This document shows positions 42,350 through 51,204 of a DNA stretch of 53,148 nt, in pieces; position 1 is the stretch's first letter, and each line of letters starts with the position of its first letter. The notes beneath the pieces are model-generated. The model saw only the letters and a program-made list of their open reading frames with translations, did no database searches and had not been told where the DNA came from. Origin of the DNA: Alicyclobacillus shizuokensis NBRC 103103 (GTDB lineage Bacteria > Bacillota > Bacilli > Alicyclobacillales > Alicyclobacillaceae); assembly GCF_001552255.1 (NCBI RefSeq), contig NZ_BCQV01000003.1, positions 1 through 53,148 of the forward strand, written 5' to 3'. The translations under genes were made by a program, and so were the position numbers.

Positions 42350-43636
42350 ATGAGCTATGGACTCATCATCAACCACAACCTGGGTTCGATGAACGCTCTG
42401 GCGGCTCTGGACCAGAACCAGAACAGCCTGCAGTCCGCACTGCAACAGTTGTCTACCGGCAAGCGCATCAACAGCGCGGCCGATGACGCGGCGGGCCTGG
42501 CGATTTCGCAGAAGATGCAGGCGCAGATCAACGGTTTGGACCAGGCGTCGCAGAATGCGCAGGATGGAATTTCGTTGATTCAGACCGCGGAAGGTGCGCT
42601 CAACGAGACGCAGAGCATCCTGCAGCGCATGCGGGAACTGGCCGTCCAGGCGGCAAACGATACGAACACGGATGCGGACCGTGCGCAGATTCAGACGGAA
42701 ATTGACCAGCTCTCGCAGGAAGTCTCCCGTATTGGCAGCACGACACAGTTCAACACCAAGAACTTGTTGGACGGTTCTTTCAGCGGCACATTCCAAATTG
42801 GGGCCAACCAGGATCAGAACCTGTCCCTGAGCATTGGGGATATGCGCGGCTTCGCGCTGGGCGTGGCCGGCGATGTCGGCGAGCAGGTTTCTGCAACCGT
42901 CACCAATACCAACGGCACGCTCACGGCTGGAACATACAACGTCGTGCAAGACGGTTCGAATTACAACCTGGTGGACGGCAGCGGCAAGGTGGTCGCCACG
43001 AGCACGGACGGTGGCATTACCTACGTTTCAACGGCCGACCCGTCCGGCGCTGATCAGTTGGCGTTCAGCGGTGCCACTGAAGCCGTCACCTCTGGTGAAA
43101 TTACGATCTCGAGCACTAGCGGCGGCCTGACCGCTGTTGGGTACCACGACGTGGCCAACACCGGCCTGCAGGCTGGTACGTACACATTGGACGCTACTGA
43201 CCAGTACCTGAAAGATTCGAATGGCAACATTATCGCCACATCTACCGATGGTGTGACGTACAAAGATGCCGCCGGTAATACGCTCTTCAAATTGGACGCT
43301 GCGCCAGCCGCCGACACCACCATCCAGGTTGGCGGCATTGACGTGTCGAGCCAGTCGGCCGCAAACGCCGCTATAACCACCATTGACAAGGCGATTCAAA
43401 CGGTATCGACGCAGCGCGACAATCTGGGCGCCTATCAAAACCGTCTTGAGCACACCATCAACAACCTGGAGGCCTCGTCGCAGAACTTGACCTCCGCCGA
43501 ATCCGGCATCACCGATACCGACATGGCGTCTGCGATGGCTGAGTTCACAAAGGACAACGTCCTGCAGCAGGCGGCGGTGTCCATGTTGGCCCAGGCCAAT
43601 CAGCAGCCGCAGTTGGTTCTCAAGCTGCTCGGTTGA
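42350..43636 (+). CDS. hag: Flagellin
   Basis: A 428-residue flagellin. The conserved D0/D1 N terminus is LIINHNLGSMNALAALDQNQNSLQSALQQLSTGKRINSAADD (about 6-48), and the C terminus SAESGITDTDMASAMAEFTKDNVLQQAAVSMLAQANQQPQLVLKLL is canonical. The middle holds two similar repeats: GTYNVVQDGSNYNLVDGSG ... ATSTDG and GTYTLDATDQYLKDSNGNI ... ATSTDG. Bacillus Hag has about 300 residues, so this carries a larger surface domain. AAGGGAAGGG precedes the ATG. It has its own sigma-D promoter and a perfect stem-loop downstream. Confidence 0.96.
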   Translation: MSYGLIINHNLGSMNALAALDQNQNSLQSALQQLSTGKRINSAADDAAGLAISQKMQAQINGLDQASQNAQDGISLIQTAEGALNETQSILQRMRELAVQAANDTNTDADRAQIQTEIDQLSQEVSRIGSTTQFNTKNLLDGSFSGTFQIGANQDQNLSLSIGDMRGFALGVAGDVGEQVSATVTNTNGTLTAGTYNVVQDGSNYNLVDGSGKVVATSTDGGITYVSTADPSGADQLAFSGATEAVTSGEITISSTSGGLTAVGYHDVANTGLQAGTYTLDATDQYLKDSNGNIIATSTDGVTYKDAAGNTLFKLDAAPAADTTIQVGGIDVSSQSAANAAITTIDKAIQTVSTQRDNLGAYQNRLEHTINNLEASSQNLTSAESGITDTDMASAMAEFTKDNVLQQAAVSMLAQANQQPQLVLKLLG

Positions 43637-43663
43637 TTCGGTGCTGCTTTGGCGGGAAGCCGG

Positions 43664-43693
43664 CCGCCTTGGCCGGTTTCCCGGCCAAGGCGG
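43664..43693 (+). terminator. Perfect 13-bp hairpin after hag
   Basis: CCGCCTTGGCCGG (43664-43676), loop TTTC, CCGGCCAAGGCGG (43681-43693), 28 bp after the hag stop. Only TT follows, so it may terminate or stabilise the abundant mRNA. Confidence 0.7.
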
Positions 43694-43764
43694 TTCTGCA
43701 CGTCTCCTGCCTTGTGCGCGGCTTAGATTAACGGTCTGCGAATCGTGCATCCGCGTTCTGTACC

Positions 43765-43791
43765 TAAATCCATGCGTGCACCCGCGCGTAT
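43765..43791 (+). promoter_or_regulatory. Possible sigma-D promoter of fliD (weak)
   Basis: TAAA (43765-43768), 15-bp spacer, GCGCGTAT (43784-43791), just upstream of the fliD ribosome binding site. The -35 is perfect but the -10 has mismatches; fliD may also be read from hag. Confidence 0.3.
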
Positions 43792-43813
43792 TTCCTTATG
43801 AGGAGGCCTTGCC

Positions 43814-45850
43814 ATGACTTACATCGGTGCGCTGTCGGGGGGTTATTCGGGTGGCGGAAGCTCCGCCAGCGGAATAAACCAGGCGACGTACACGCTGGGC
43901 TCGGGGCTGTCCGGTTTGGCGTCTGGCGTTGACACCGACAGCATCGTCAACGCCATGGTGCAGGCGGCCCAGGTGCCGCTTGTGCAGCTCTTGCAGCAGC
44001 GGCAGATCCTGCAGTGGCAGGAGATGCGGTATCAGCAGGTCAACGCTTCGCTCACGCAGTTGCAGAACACGGTGCAGTCGATGCAGCTGCAATCCACATT
44101 CATGGCGCACTCAGTGACCTCGTCGAACACCTCTGTGGTGACGGGGAGCGCCACGACGCTGGCGGCCAACGGAACGTACAGCGTCACGGTCAACCGGCTG
44201 GCCCAGGGGGCGACCGTGGTTTCGACATCGCCGGTCACGGCCAATTTGAGCACGGAGACGGTCGGGGATGTCAACGGCGGCAACGGCATCACCCTTAACA
44301 TCAATGGACAAACGCTGCAGTTCAGTGCGTCCGACACACTGCAGTCCGTGTTGTCGTCTATCACGAGCAACACCGCTACTGGGGTCTCCGCGTTTGCCGA
44401 TCCGAACACCGGCAGTGTGGTCCTGCAGACGTCCTCGACGGGCGGCGCGGCGAAGATCCAGGTGGACAGCCAAACGTACGCGTTTTTGAGCGCCGCCTTC
44501 AACCTGGGACAGCCGCAGTCCTTGACCACCAAGGACCTTTCCGCAGGCCTCGCCCAGAACACGACGATCCAAATCAACGGACAGACCATCACGCTCCAAG
44601 CGGGATGGACAGCGGCGGATATCGCCGCCGCCGTGAACCAGTATTCGTCCACCACCGGCGTATCCGCGCAGGTCAACGGGGACGGAACCTTGACCTTAAA
44701 TCCGTACGAGACCGATTCCACCACGGGCACGACGTACGACCTGCTCTCGCTCATCAGCGTGGATGATCCGTCCGGTGCCCTCGGGCTGCCCAGTTACTCA
44801 GCCACCGACAGCCAGCGTGTGGCCCAGAACGCGGAGTACACGATCAACGGCTACACTACTACCAGTCCGACCAACCAGGCCACCTACAACGGTCTCACCC
44901 TGAACCTGTATTCCACCGGCAGCGCCAACGTGACGGTGGGAACGGACGTGGACTCGATTGTCAATGCCATCACCAACTTTGTGCAGCAGTACAATCAAAC
45001 GCTGCAATTGATGCAGGGGCTGTACAACGAGCAGCGCAATTACGACTACCAACCGCTGACGGCGCAGCAGGCGTCGCAGATGACCCAGGACCAAATCGAA
45101 AAATGGAACGAGCAGGCGCAGAGCGGCATGCTCGCCAACGATCCGCTTTTGGGCAGCATCATGGACACGCTGGAGAACGACATGCAGCTGCAGCTCTCCG
45201 GGCAGACCCAGTCGACCGTCAACGGACAAACGGTGACATTAAATACGCTTGCTTCCATCGGCATCACACCGATTGACCCGTTGACCGGCGTCTCGTCGGG
45301 AGCAACGGCGCCTGGGGTGACAACCACCGGCTGGAACACATACGGGCTGCTGCAGATTGACACGGACCAGTTGCGTGCCGCCATTCAGGCCGATCCGCAG
45401 GCGGTGATGCGACTGTTTACGAACAACCCGCAGATATCGAGCGGATCGTCTATGGGCACAGGCGTCGCTGTGCAGTTGTACAACGATCTTTCGAACTCCA
45501 TCCAGCAGTTGACCGATGAAGCCGGAAGCAACCCGAACATTCTCAGTGAAATCCAGACCCAAACTTCGAACGGGACAACCATTTCTGGGGCCGGGCTTCT
45601 TCCGTACACATTGATAGATCCTAATGCCGACTTTTCTACATTGTTTGGCTCGGATAGTCTCGATATCAGCTTTTTGGGCCAGCAGATATCCGGCATGGAT
45701 TCCGAGGCCGAGGATATGCAGCAACAGATCAGCGACTTGCAGCAGCGTTACCAAAACGAATTCAGCCAGATGGAGCAGGCCATTGCGCAGCTGAGTACGC
45801 AGTCCAGCTACCTGTCTAGTCTGTTCGGGTCTTCCAGTTCTTCGTCGTAA
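43814..45850 (+). CDS. fliD: Flagellar filament-capping protein FliD
   Basis: A 678-residue protein. The FliD N terminus reads GLSGLASGVDTDSIVNAMVQAAQVPLVQLLQQRQILQWQEMRYQQVN, then SVTSSNTSVVTGSATTLAANGTYSVTVNRLAQGATV. The C-terminal coiled coil includes QISGMDSEAEDMQQQISDLQQRYQNEFSQMEQAIAQL, ending with Ser-rich residues. It is longer than Bacillus FliD (about 500 residues), because of inserted domains in the middle. GAGGAGG precedes the ATG. It precedes fliS by 15 bp. Confidence 0.95.
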   Translation: MTYIGALSGGYSGGGSSASGINQATYTLGSGLSGLASGVDTDSIVNAMVQAAQVPLVQLLQQRQILQWQEMRYQQVNASLTQLQNTVQSMQLQSTFMAHSVTSSNTSVVTGSATTLAANGTYSVTVNRLAQGATVVSTSPVTANLSTETVGDVNGGNGITLNINGQTLQFSASDTLQSVLSSITSNTATGVSAFADPNTGSVVLQTSSTGGAAKIQVDSQTYAFLSAAFNLGQPQSLTTKDLSAGLAQNTTIQINGQTITLQAGWTAADIAAAVNQYSSTTGVSAQVNGDGTLTLNPYETDSTTGTTYDLLSLISVDDPSGALGLPSYSATDSQRVAQNAEYTINGYTTTSPTNQATYNGLTLNLYSTGSANVTVGTDVDSIVNAITNFVQQYNQTLQLMQGLYNEQRNYDYQPLTAQQASQMTQDQIEKWNEQAQSGMLANDPLLGSIMDTLENDMQLQLSGQTQSTVNGQTVTLNTLASIGITPIDPLTGVSSGATAPGVTTTGWNTYGLLQIDTDQLRAAIQADPQAVMRLFTNNPQISSGSSMGTGVAVQLYNDLSNSIQQLTDEAGSNPNILSEIQTQTSNGTTISGAGLLPYTLIDPNADFSTLFGSDSLDISFLGQQISGMDSEAEDMQQQISDLQQRYQNEFSQMEQAIAQLSTQSSYLSSLFGSSSSSS

Positions 45851-45865
45851 GGAGGTCTTTGATTC

Positions 45866-46264
45866 GTGACGAATCCAGCATATGCGGCGTACCGTCAGGC
45901 GTCCGTGCAGACAGCGAGCCCGGACCGGCTGCTCATCATGCTGTACGATGGCCTCATTGCCGCTTTGGAGAACGCGAAGGCGGCGCTGGAGAGCGGCGAT
46001 GTCGACGTGTCGCACAAGCAGTTGATGAAGGCGCAGAGCATCATCCGGGAAGGGTTGTGGGGGCCGCTTGACATGCAGTACGAGATCTCGAAGCCGCTGG
46101 CGTCCCTCTATCAATACTTTCACCAGCGCTTGGTCGAGGCCAACCTGAAAAAGGACGTCCATCCGGTCGTGGAGGTCCTTGACCATATCCGCGGCCTCCG
46201 CGAAACATGGGTGGAGGCAGCCGCCAAGGCTCGGCAGGAGCAGGCCCAGCAGCTGCAGGGATGA
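45866..46264 (+). CDS. fliS: Flagellar export chaperone FliS
   Basis: A 132-residue protein. The signature YAAYRQASVQTASPDRLLIMLYDGLIAALENAKAALE is complete, and the rest is helical. FliS binds flagellin before export. GTG 45866 follows AAGGAGGT. No fliT is seen after it, and a hairpin ends the cluster. Confidence 0.94.
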   Translation: MTNPAYAAYRQASVQTASPDRLLIMLYDGLIAALENAKAALESGDVDVSHKQLMKAQSIIREGLWGPLDMQYEISKPLASLYQYFHQRLVEANLKKDVHPVVEVLDHIRGLRETWVEAAAKARQEQAQQLQG

Positions 46265-46333
46265 TCCACCGGCGCAACGCGCGGTGCGGTCCGGCAGCCA
46301 CATTTGGTATCACGCTAGGGGAATCATCGGTAT

Positions 46334-46370
46334 GAGGCGCGTGTTTCCATTGGGAACGCGCGCCTCGCTT
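46334..46370 (+). terminator. Hairpin after fliS
   Basis: GAGGCGCGTGTT pairs with AACGCGCGCCTC (about 46334-46366) with a short loop, followed by GCTTTC. It closes the flagellar cluster. Confidence 0.5.
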
Positions 46371-46413
46371 TCATGTGCGGGACAAGGAGGCGGACGTCAT
46401 CCGGCCAGCGTGC

Positions 46414-46464
46414 TTGACACATTCCCAAGGATTCATATAGTGTTGAAATAACACCTTTGGGTGT
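46414..46464 (+). promoter_or_regulatory. Promoter and operator of the SRPBCC-ArsR pair
   Basis: TTGACA (46414-46419), 16-bp spacer, TATAGT (46436-46441). Two palindromes follow: GTGTT-GAAAT-AACAC (46440-46454) and ACACC-TTTG-GGTGT (46451-46464), which overlap. They fit ArsR autoregulation. Confidence 0.6.
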
Positions 46465-46491
46465 CATGTCAAAGCGGCTGGAGGTAAAAGG

Positions 46492-46911
46492 ATGCCAGAC
46501 TCGAAAATCTCCGATATTCGCAAGACCGTCCTTTTGAATGCACCGATTGACAAGGTGTGGAAGGCGGTTGCCACAGCGGAAGGCATTGCCGCGTGGTTTA
46601 TGCCAAGCGACTTTCAACCTGTTGTCGGTCATGAATTTATGCTGGACGCAGGTCCCTGGGGAAAGTCGCCCTGCAAAGTCACAGAGGTCAATCCGCCCCA
46701 CCGCATAGGGTTCAACTGGGGCAAGGACTGGCACGTCCTGTTTGAGTTGAAAGATCTAAACGGGAAAACGGAACTGACGCTTGTCCATTCTGGCTGGGAT
46801 GCCGAGAAGGTGACCGAGTTTGGTGAATCCCACACGGTGGTTCGGGATCGCATGGATGGCGGATGGAATCGCCTGGTCTTTGAGTCCCTGCGAGGCTATG
46901 TTGAGAAATGA
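46492..46911 (+). CDS. SRPBCC domain protein (AHSA1-like)
   Basis: A 139-residue protein with the START-like fold pattern: NAPIDKVWKAVATAEGIAAWFMPSDFQPVVG near the start, and GWDAEKVTEFGESHTVVRDRMDGGWNRLVFESLRGYVE at the end. Such proteins bind small lipophilic ligands. It overlaps the ArsR gene by ATGA, a frequent pairing in Bacillota. GGAGG precedes the ATG by 11 bases. Confidence 0.88.
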   Translation: MPDSKISDIRKTVLLNAPIDKVWKAVATAEGIAAWFMPSDFQPVVGHEFMLDAGPWGKSPCKVTEVNPPHRIGFNWGKDWHVLFELKDLNGKTELTLVHSGWDAEKVTEFGESHTVVRDRMDGGWNRLVFESLRGYVEK

Positions 46912-47264
46912 TGCGCACTGCCGTCCGACATGACGTGTTTCAGGCCATCGCGGATCCCAACCGGCGCCAGGTGATTCGACTCCTGGCGGAGGCGGACGAA
47001 CTGTCGATTGCGTCCATCAGTGACCGCCTGCCGATAAGCCGCACCGCGGTGAACAAACACCTGCGCGTGCTTGGCGACGCTGGGCTCGTGAAAAGCCGCA
47101 GGGTCGGACGGGAAACTCGGTACCATTTACAGCCCCAGCCGCTGTTGGAGGTCAAGCGTTGGCTTGCCGATTACGAGCGATTTTGGGATGAGAAGCTGGC
47201 CGCGCTCAAGCGGTACGTGGAATCGGAAGGGGAGGACGACGCTCATCCTTCCGACCTGGGATAG
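46908..47264 (+). CDS. ArsR family transcriptional regulator
   Basis: A 118-residue winged-helix protein: VFQAIADPNRRQVIRLLAEADELSIASISDRLPISRTAVNKHLRVLGDAGLVKSRRVGRETRYHLQPQPL. No Cys metal-binding site is seen in the helix, so it is not a metal sensor of the ArsR/SmtB type. It belongs to the subgroup coupled with SRPBCC proteins and probably represses the two-gene operon through the palindromes at 46440-46464. Confidence 0.9.
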   Translation: MMRTAVRHDVFQAIADPNRRQVIRLLAEADELSIASISDRLPISRTAVNKHLRVLGDAGLVKSRRVGRETRYHLQPQPLLEVKRWLADYERFWDEKLAALKRYVESEGEDDAHPSDLG

Positions 47265-47406
47265 GCCGGCGCGCCATCAGCGGAACCCAGGCTTGACGGA
47301 CGCAACCGAAATTTTGTTTTAGTCACCCATCGTCTCATCCCATGCCGTCCTATACTATCACCGGAAAGGGTTGCCCTTGTGAACCGATGAGATGGGAGTG
47401 AAACGT

Positions 47407-48348
47407 ATGCAGCAGGAGATGCGGACGACAGCAGCCACGACACAAAGCGAGGCGGCGGGCGGAATCCAGGGCGCCGCCCGGCCCATCCGCAAGGTCGCCT
47501 GGATTGGCTTGGGCGCGATGGGTCTGCCCATGGCCCGCAACCTCGTGCGGGCGGGGTTTGACGTGCGGGCGTTCAATCGGACGCCGAGGGACTACAACCT
47601 GGGCGGGGGACGTCTGTGCGTGTCAGCGCGCGAGGCGGTCGACGGGTGTGACGCGGTGATTCTGATGGTCGCCGACGGCGCGGCGGTACGCGAGGTGCTG
47701 TTTGGACCGGACGGCGTGGCGGACCACGTCCCGATGGGAACCCTCATCGTCAACCAGAGCACCATCGGTGTTGAGGAGACGCAGGCCGTCGCGCAGCGGC
47801 TGGCGCAGGCGGGGCTGGAGTTCATGGACGCGCCGGTGTCCGGATCTGTCCAGCCAGCGGAGCAAGGGCAACTGGTGGTGTTGGCGGGCGGATCGGCCGA
47901 GGCGTTTGCGCGCATGCAACCGGTGTTCGCGGCTATGGCCAGACACGCTTTCCACCTGGGCCCGGTCGGTAGGGGGGCGGCGATGAAGCTGCTGGTCAAC
48001 GCGTACCTGGGCGTGGTGGTGGAGGCGGCGGGCGAGTGCCTGACGGCCGCGGACAAGGCCGGTTTGGGCCGGGAGGCGTTCCTCAAGGTGCTGGCCGAAA
48101 CGGGGATGTGGTCACCCATCCTGGCCATGAAGCGGCCGCTGTGGACGGCGGACGAGTACGCACCGGCGTTCGCGCTCAAACACATGCGCAAAGACCTGCG
48201 TCTGGCGCAGGCGTTCCTGGGCGATCTGGGGCACGCAGGCGCGGCCATCCAGGCGGCGCTGTCGGCGTATGACCGGGCGGCCGACCAGGGCCTGGCGGAT
48301 GCCGACATGGCGGCGGTGGCGCGGGCGCTGGCCGAGCCGAGCGCATGA
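47407..48348 (+). CDS. Beta-hydroxyacid dehydrogenase family (3-hydroxyisobutyrate dehydrogenase-like)
   Basis: About 313 residues. The Rossmann motif is VAWIGLGAMGLPMARNLVRAG (about 27-47), the substrate motif is DAPVSGSVQPAEQGQLVVLAGG, and the catalytic Lys lies in GAAMKLLVNAYLGVVVEAAGE. ATG 47407 has GGGAG 8 bases upstream; ATG 47392 is in frame and lacks a site. The substrate could be 3-hydroxyisobutyrate, tartronate semialdehyde or a related acid. It is transcribed alone. Confidence 0.88.
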   Translation: MQQEMRTTAATTQSEAAGGIQGAARPIRKVAWIGLGAMGLPMARNLVRAGFDVRAFNRTPRDYNLGGGRLCVSAREAVDGCDAVILMVADGAAVREVLFGPDGVADHVPMGTLIVNQSTIGVEETQAVAQRLAQAGLEFMDAPVSGSVQPAEQGQLVVLAGGSAEAFARMQPVFAAMARHAFHLGPVGRGAAMKLLVNAYLGVVVEAAGECLTAADKAGLGREAFLKVLAETGMWSPILAMKRPLWTADEYAPAFALKHMRKDLRLAQAFLGDLGHAGAAIQAALSAYDRAADQGLADADMAAVARALAEPSA

Positions 48349-48382
48349 GGGCCAAACGCACGCGCTGCGTGTGCGCGGTCCG

Positions 48383-50056
48383 TTAACGGCCAGCTTCGCC
48401 ACCCGGCTTTGCCGGGTCCGGGTTGCACGGCGGCAGCCGCACCGTGAACGTGGTGCCCACGCCCAACTCGCTCTCGCACTCGATGTTGCCTCCGTGCAGC
48501 TGGACGATGGATTGGGTGATGGCGAGGCCGAGTCCGGCGCCCTGAGTCGCGGGGGCGGCCGCACGGCTGCGGGAGGCGTCGATGCGGTAAAAACGGTCAA
48601 AGATGTGCGGCAACCGATCAGGCGGGATGCCGCTGCCGTTGTCGCGCACGGTCAGCAGGACGGCGTCGGGCTCCGCCTGCACGCTGACCTCGATTCGGCC
48701 GGTGTCCGGCGCGGTGTGGTGGACGGCGTTTTGAAACAGGTTGAGCACCACCTGCTTCATTTTGTCCACATCCGCTTCGACCAGCGCCGGGCATGCCACG
48801 TTCAGACGCACCTGGCGCGATCCGGCCAGCACCTCCAACTGCGGGCGCATCCTGTCCAACAGTCCGCCGAGATCAGCCGGGCGGCGGTTCAGCTCCGGCT
48901 GGCCGTCCAAGCGGGCGAGTGTCAGCAGGTCTTCCACCAGGTGGCTGAGCCGTTCCGTTTCGGCGCGCATGCTGGTGAGCGCCTGTTCCAGCTGCTCGGG
49001 GTTTTTGGCGGCGCCGCGCTGCAGCACCTCAAGGAAGCCGCGGATGGAGGTCAGCGGCGTGCGCAGTTCGTGCGAAGCGTCGGCGACAAATTGGCGCATC
49101 CGTTCCGTCGCGATCCGCTCGTTCGCGAACGCCTGCGCCAACCGCTCAAGCATGGCGTTGAAGGACTCGGCCAACACGGCCACCTCGGTCTGCGGGCGGA
49201 CCAACTGCACGCGCTCCGCGAGGTTGCCGGCGCCAATGTGGCGGACAGTCCGAATCATGCTGGAGAGCGGCACGAGGGTGCGCCGGACCGTCGGGGTCAG
49301 CGCCAGGATGGCAGCCAAGAGCGCGGCCGCGGCCAGGATGATGAAGACCAGCAGTTGCTGCACGACGACGTGGCGAATTTGGGCGACATCGGCGCTGACC
49401 TGGATGAGTCCGGACGGCTGCCCGGGCGGGCCGATGGGCGTTAACACGACCAATTGCGCGCCGGCTGGTGTCTTGACGATTTGGTACTGGTTGTCAGCCT
49501 GCCCGTACGTCAGCGCGGCCTGGTAAACAGTCTTCGGCAGGTGCGGCGCGGCATCCGCCTGCTGTGGGTGGAACAGCTCGTGAAACCCGCCCGTGTCGTC
49601 GATGAAGGTGACGATGGCCCCGGGCAGCGTGAACGGGATGGGTAACGGGCGCTGCGCGGCCGTCGGGTTGCCGGTCGCTGTGGATAGGGACGGATCGGCA
49701 TCGACCGCATCAGTCGTGCTCCCGCTGGATGCACCGCGTTCACGCGGGACGGTGGCGTTCCCACGGGCCTTGCCTGGGCTCGCCGTGCCGCTGTCGGTAA
49801 AGGCGGCTCCAGGGTTGAGAAGGCTGCCCGCGGCCCATCTACCTTCCAGGCGCGGCGCATCGTGCAGCCAAAAGCGCAGCGGCAGAGCACGCACCTGGGT
49901 GTGCACCATGTGCGCAGTGTTCTGGTACACAAAGCGGCTCATCGCCAGGTATTGAAAGAAGCCGATGAACACGAGCAACCCGGCCAGGATGGCCAGGCAC
50001 CGGACCAAAAGCTGCGCGCGCAGGGAGCGGGGGAGTTGAAACGGCAGCCTCGTCAT
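48383..50056 (-). CDS. Sensor histidine kinase
   Basis: A 557-residue membrane kinase. The first helix is at about 18-38, an outside domain of about 210 residues follows, with a low-complexity Ser/Thr/Ala part (about 75-140), and the second helix is at about 247-270. Then come a HAMP domain (RTVRHIGAGNLAERVQL), a HisKA box (FVADASHELRTPLTSIRGFLE) and the HATPase boxes (NLFQNAVHHT, DNGSGIPPDRLPHIFDRFYR, GAGLGLAI). The ATG overlaps the regulator stop by ATGA. The signal is unknown; it pairs with the response regulator. Confidence 0.94.
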   Translation of the reverse strand: MTRLPFQLPRSLRAQLLVRCLAILAGLLVFIGFFQYLAMSRFVYQNTAHMVHTQVRALPLRFWLHDAPRLEGRWAAGSLLNPGAAFTDSGTASPGKARGNATVPRERGASSGSTTDAVDADPSLSTATGNPTAAQRPLPIPFTLPGAIVTFIDDTGGFHELFHPQQADAAPHLPKTVYQAALTYGQADNQYQIVKTPAGAQLVVLTPIGPPGQPSGLIQVSADVAQIRHVVVQQLLVFIILAAAALLAAILALTPTVRRTLVPLSSMIRTVRHIGAGNLAERVQLVRPQTEVAVLAESFNAMLERLAQAFANERIATERMRQFVADASHELRTPLTSIRGFLEVLQRGAAKNPEQLEQALTSMRAETERLSHLVEDLLTLARLDGQPELNRRPADLGGLLDRMRPQLEVLAGSRQVRLNVACPALVEADVDKMKQVVLNLFQNAVHHTAPDTGRIEVSVQAEPDAVLLTVRDNGSGIPPDRLPHIFDRFYRIDASRSRAAAPATQGAGLGLAITQSIVQLHGGNIECESELGVGTTFTVRLPPCNPDPAKPGGEAGR

Positions 50057-50736
50057 GGCAGGTCCACCCTGTAGCCGAGCCCGCGCACGGTGCGGATGAG
50101 CCGGTGGTCGCTGTCGCCCAGCTTGTCGCGCAGGGATTTGACATAGACCTCGACGATGTTGTCTTGCCCCTGGAAGTCGTAGCCCCATACTTCGTCCAAG
50201 ATCTTCGCTTTGCTGAGCACGATGCCGTGGTTGAGCACCAGGTAGCGCAGGACGTCGTATTCGGTCGTCGAGAGCGCGAGCGCCCGTCCCTGGTAGCGGA
50301 TTTCCTTGCGAGCGTCGTCGATGTGAAACGGTCCAATCCTCACTTCGTCCAATAGTTGTGGAAACTGGCCGCGGATGCGCGCGTGGATGCGCGCCAATAG
50401 TTCCTGAAAGCTGAACGGTTTGACCACGTAGTCGTCGGCGCCCAGGTTCAACCCTTTGACCCGGTCTTCGACTTCATCTTTCGCGGTCAGCAGGATGACG
50501 GCCACGTTCTGGCTGCGTTTGAGCAAACTGCACACTTCGAAGCCGCTGATGCCGGGCATCATGACGTCGAGGATGACCACGTGCGGGCGGAAGCCCTGGG
50601 CGCGGTTGACCGCTTCCAGCCCGTCAGCGCAGGTTTCGACCTGAAAACCTTCGTTCTTCAGTCCGAATTCTAGAAACTGGAGTATGTTCGGCTCGTCGTC
50701 CACGACGAGAATGCGGATATCGGCGTTGTTGTACAC
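50053..50736 (-). CDS. OmpR/PhoB-family response regulator
   Basis: A 227-residue protein. The receiver has VVDDEPNI (acidic pocket), VILDVMMPG (phospho-Asp near 57), LLTAKD and DDYVVKPF. The winged helix includes LSTTEYDVLRYLVLNHGIVLSKAKILDEVWGY and RTVRGLGYRVD. GTG 50736 follows GAGGTGACACT. It lies between GtrA and the kinase in one operon, so it is probably controlled together with the glycosylation genes and perhaps controls them. Confidence 0.95.
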   Translation of the reverse strand: MYNNADIRILVVDDEPNILQFLEFGLKNEGFQVETCADGLEAVNRAQGFRPHVVILDVMMPGISGFEVCSLLKRSQNVAVILLTAKDEVEDRVKGLNLGADDYVVKPFSFQELLARIHARIRGQFPQLLDEVRIGPFHIDDARKEIRYQGRALALSTTEYDVLRYLVLNHGIVLSKAKILDEVWGYDFQGQDNIVEVYVKSLRDKLGDSDHRLIRTVRGLGYRVDLP

Positions 50737-50757
50737 AGTGTCACCTCGGGTTCCATT

Positions 50758-51204
50758 CTAGCGAATGGGGCGGCTGCGGAACACCCACCAGCGGCCGCCG
50801 GCGAAGTTGACGACGGTGGTGAGGCCGGTGGCTGTCATCTTGACTCCCAGCGCCGGCCAGCCTGCGTGCCGCAGGATGGCGAGGAGCGCAAGGGACAGGC
50901 CGCAGGAGAGCCCGTTCACCGCCGCAAAGCGCAACGCCTCCCGGAGGCTGGGGTGCGCCTGTTGCCGGAACGTGAAGGTGCGGTTGCACAGGTAGCTGTT
51001 GACGAGGCCGCAGGTGTAGCTGACGCACTGGGCCACAAGCCATGGCCAGTGGCCAAGGTGCACGAGCAGCCAGAACACGCCCACGTCAAGGCCGGTGTTG
51101 AACATGCCGATGAGCGCAAACCGCATCGCTTGTGGCATCACGGCCTGACCGAATCGGGTCTCCCCTTGGCCGGCGACACCCGGTGCACGCCCGGTATCCG
51201 TCAT
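50758..51204 (-). CDS. GtrA family membrane protein
   Basis: A 148-residue protein with four hydrophobic helices. The pattern MRFALIGMFNTGLDVGVFWLLVHLG and NSYLCNRTFTFR is typical of GtrA, a putative flippase of lipid-linked sugars. It overlaps the GT2 gene by ATGA and is 21 bp from the response regulator. Confidence 0.9.
   Translation of the reverse strand: MTDTGRAPGVAGQGETRFGQAVMPQAMRFALIGMFNTGLDVGVFWLLVHLGHWPWLVAQCVSYTCGLVNSYLCNRTFTFRQQAHPSLREALRFAAVNGLSCGLSLALLAILRHAGWPALGVKMTATGLTTVVNFAGGRWWVFRSRPIR

Noticed and set aside
40304-42949. An 881-codon open frame on the minus strand opposite flgL, yviE-like gene and hag
   Set aside because: It lies antisense to three well-recognised flagellar genes, has no family likeness, and long antisense frames are common in GC-rich genes with biased third positions.
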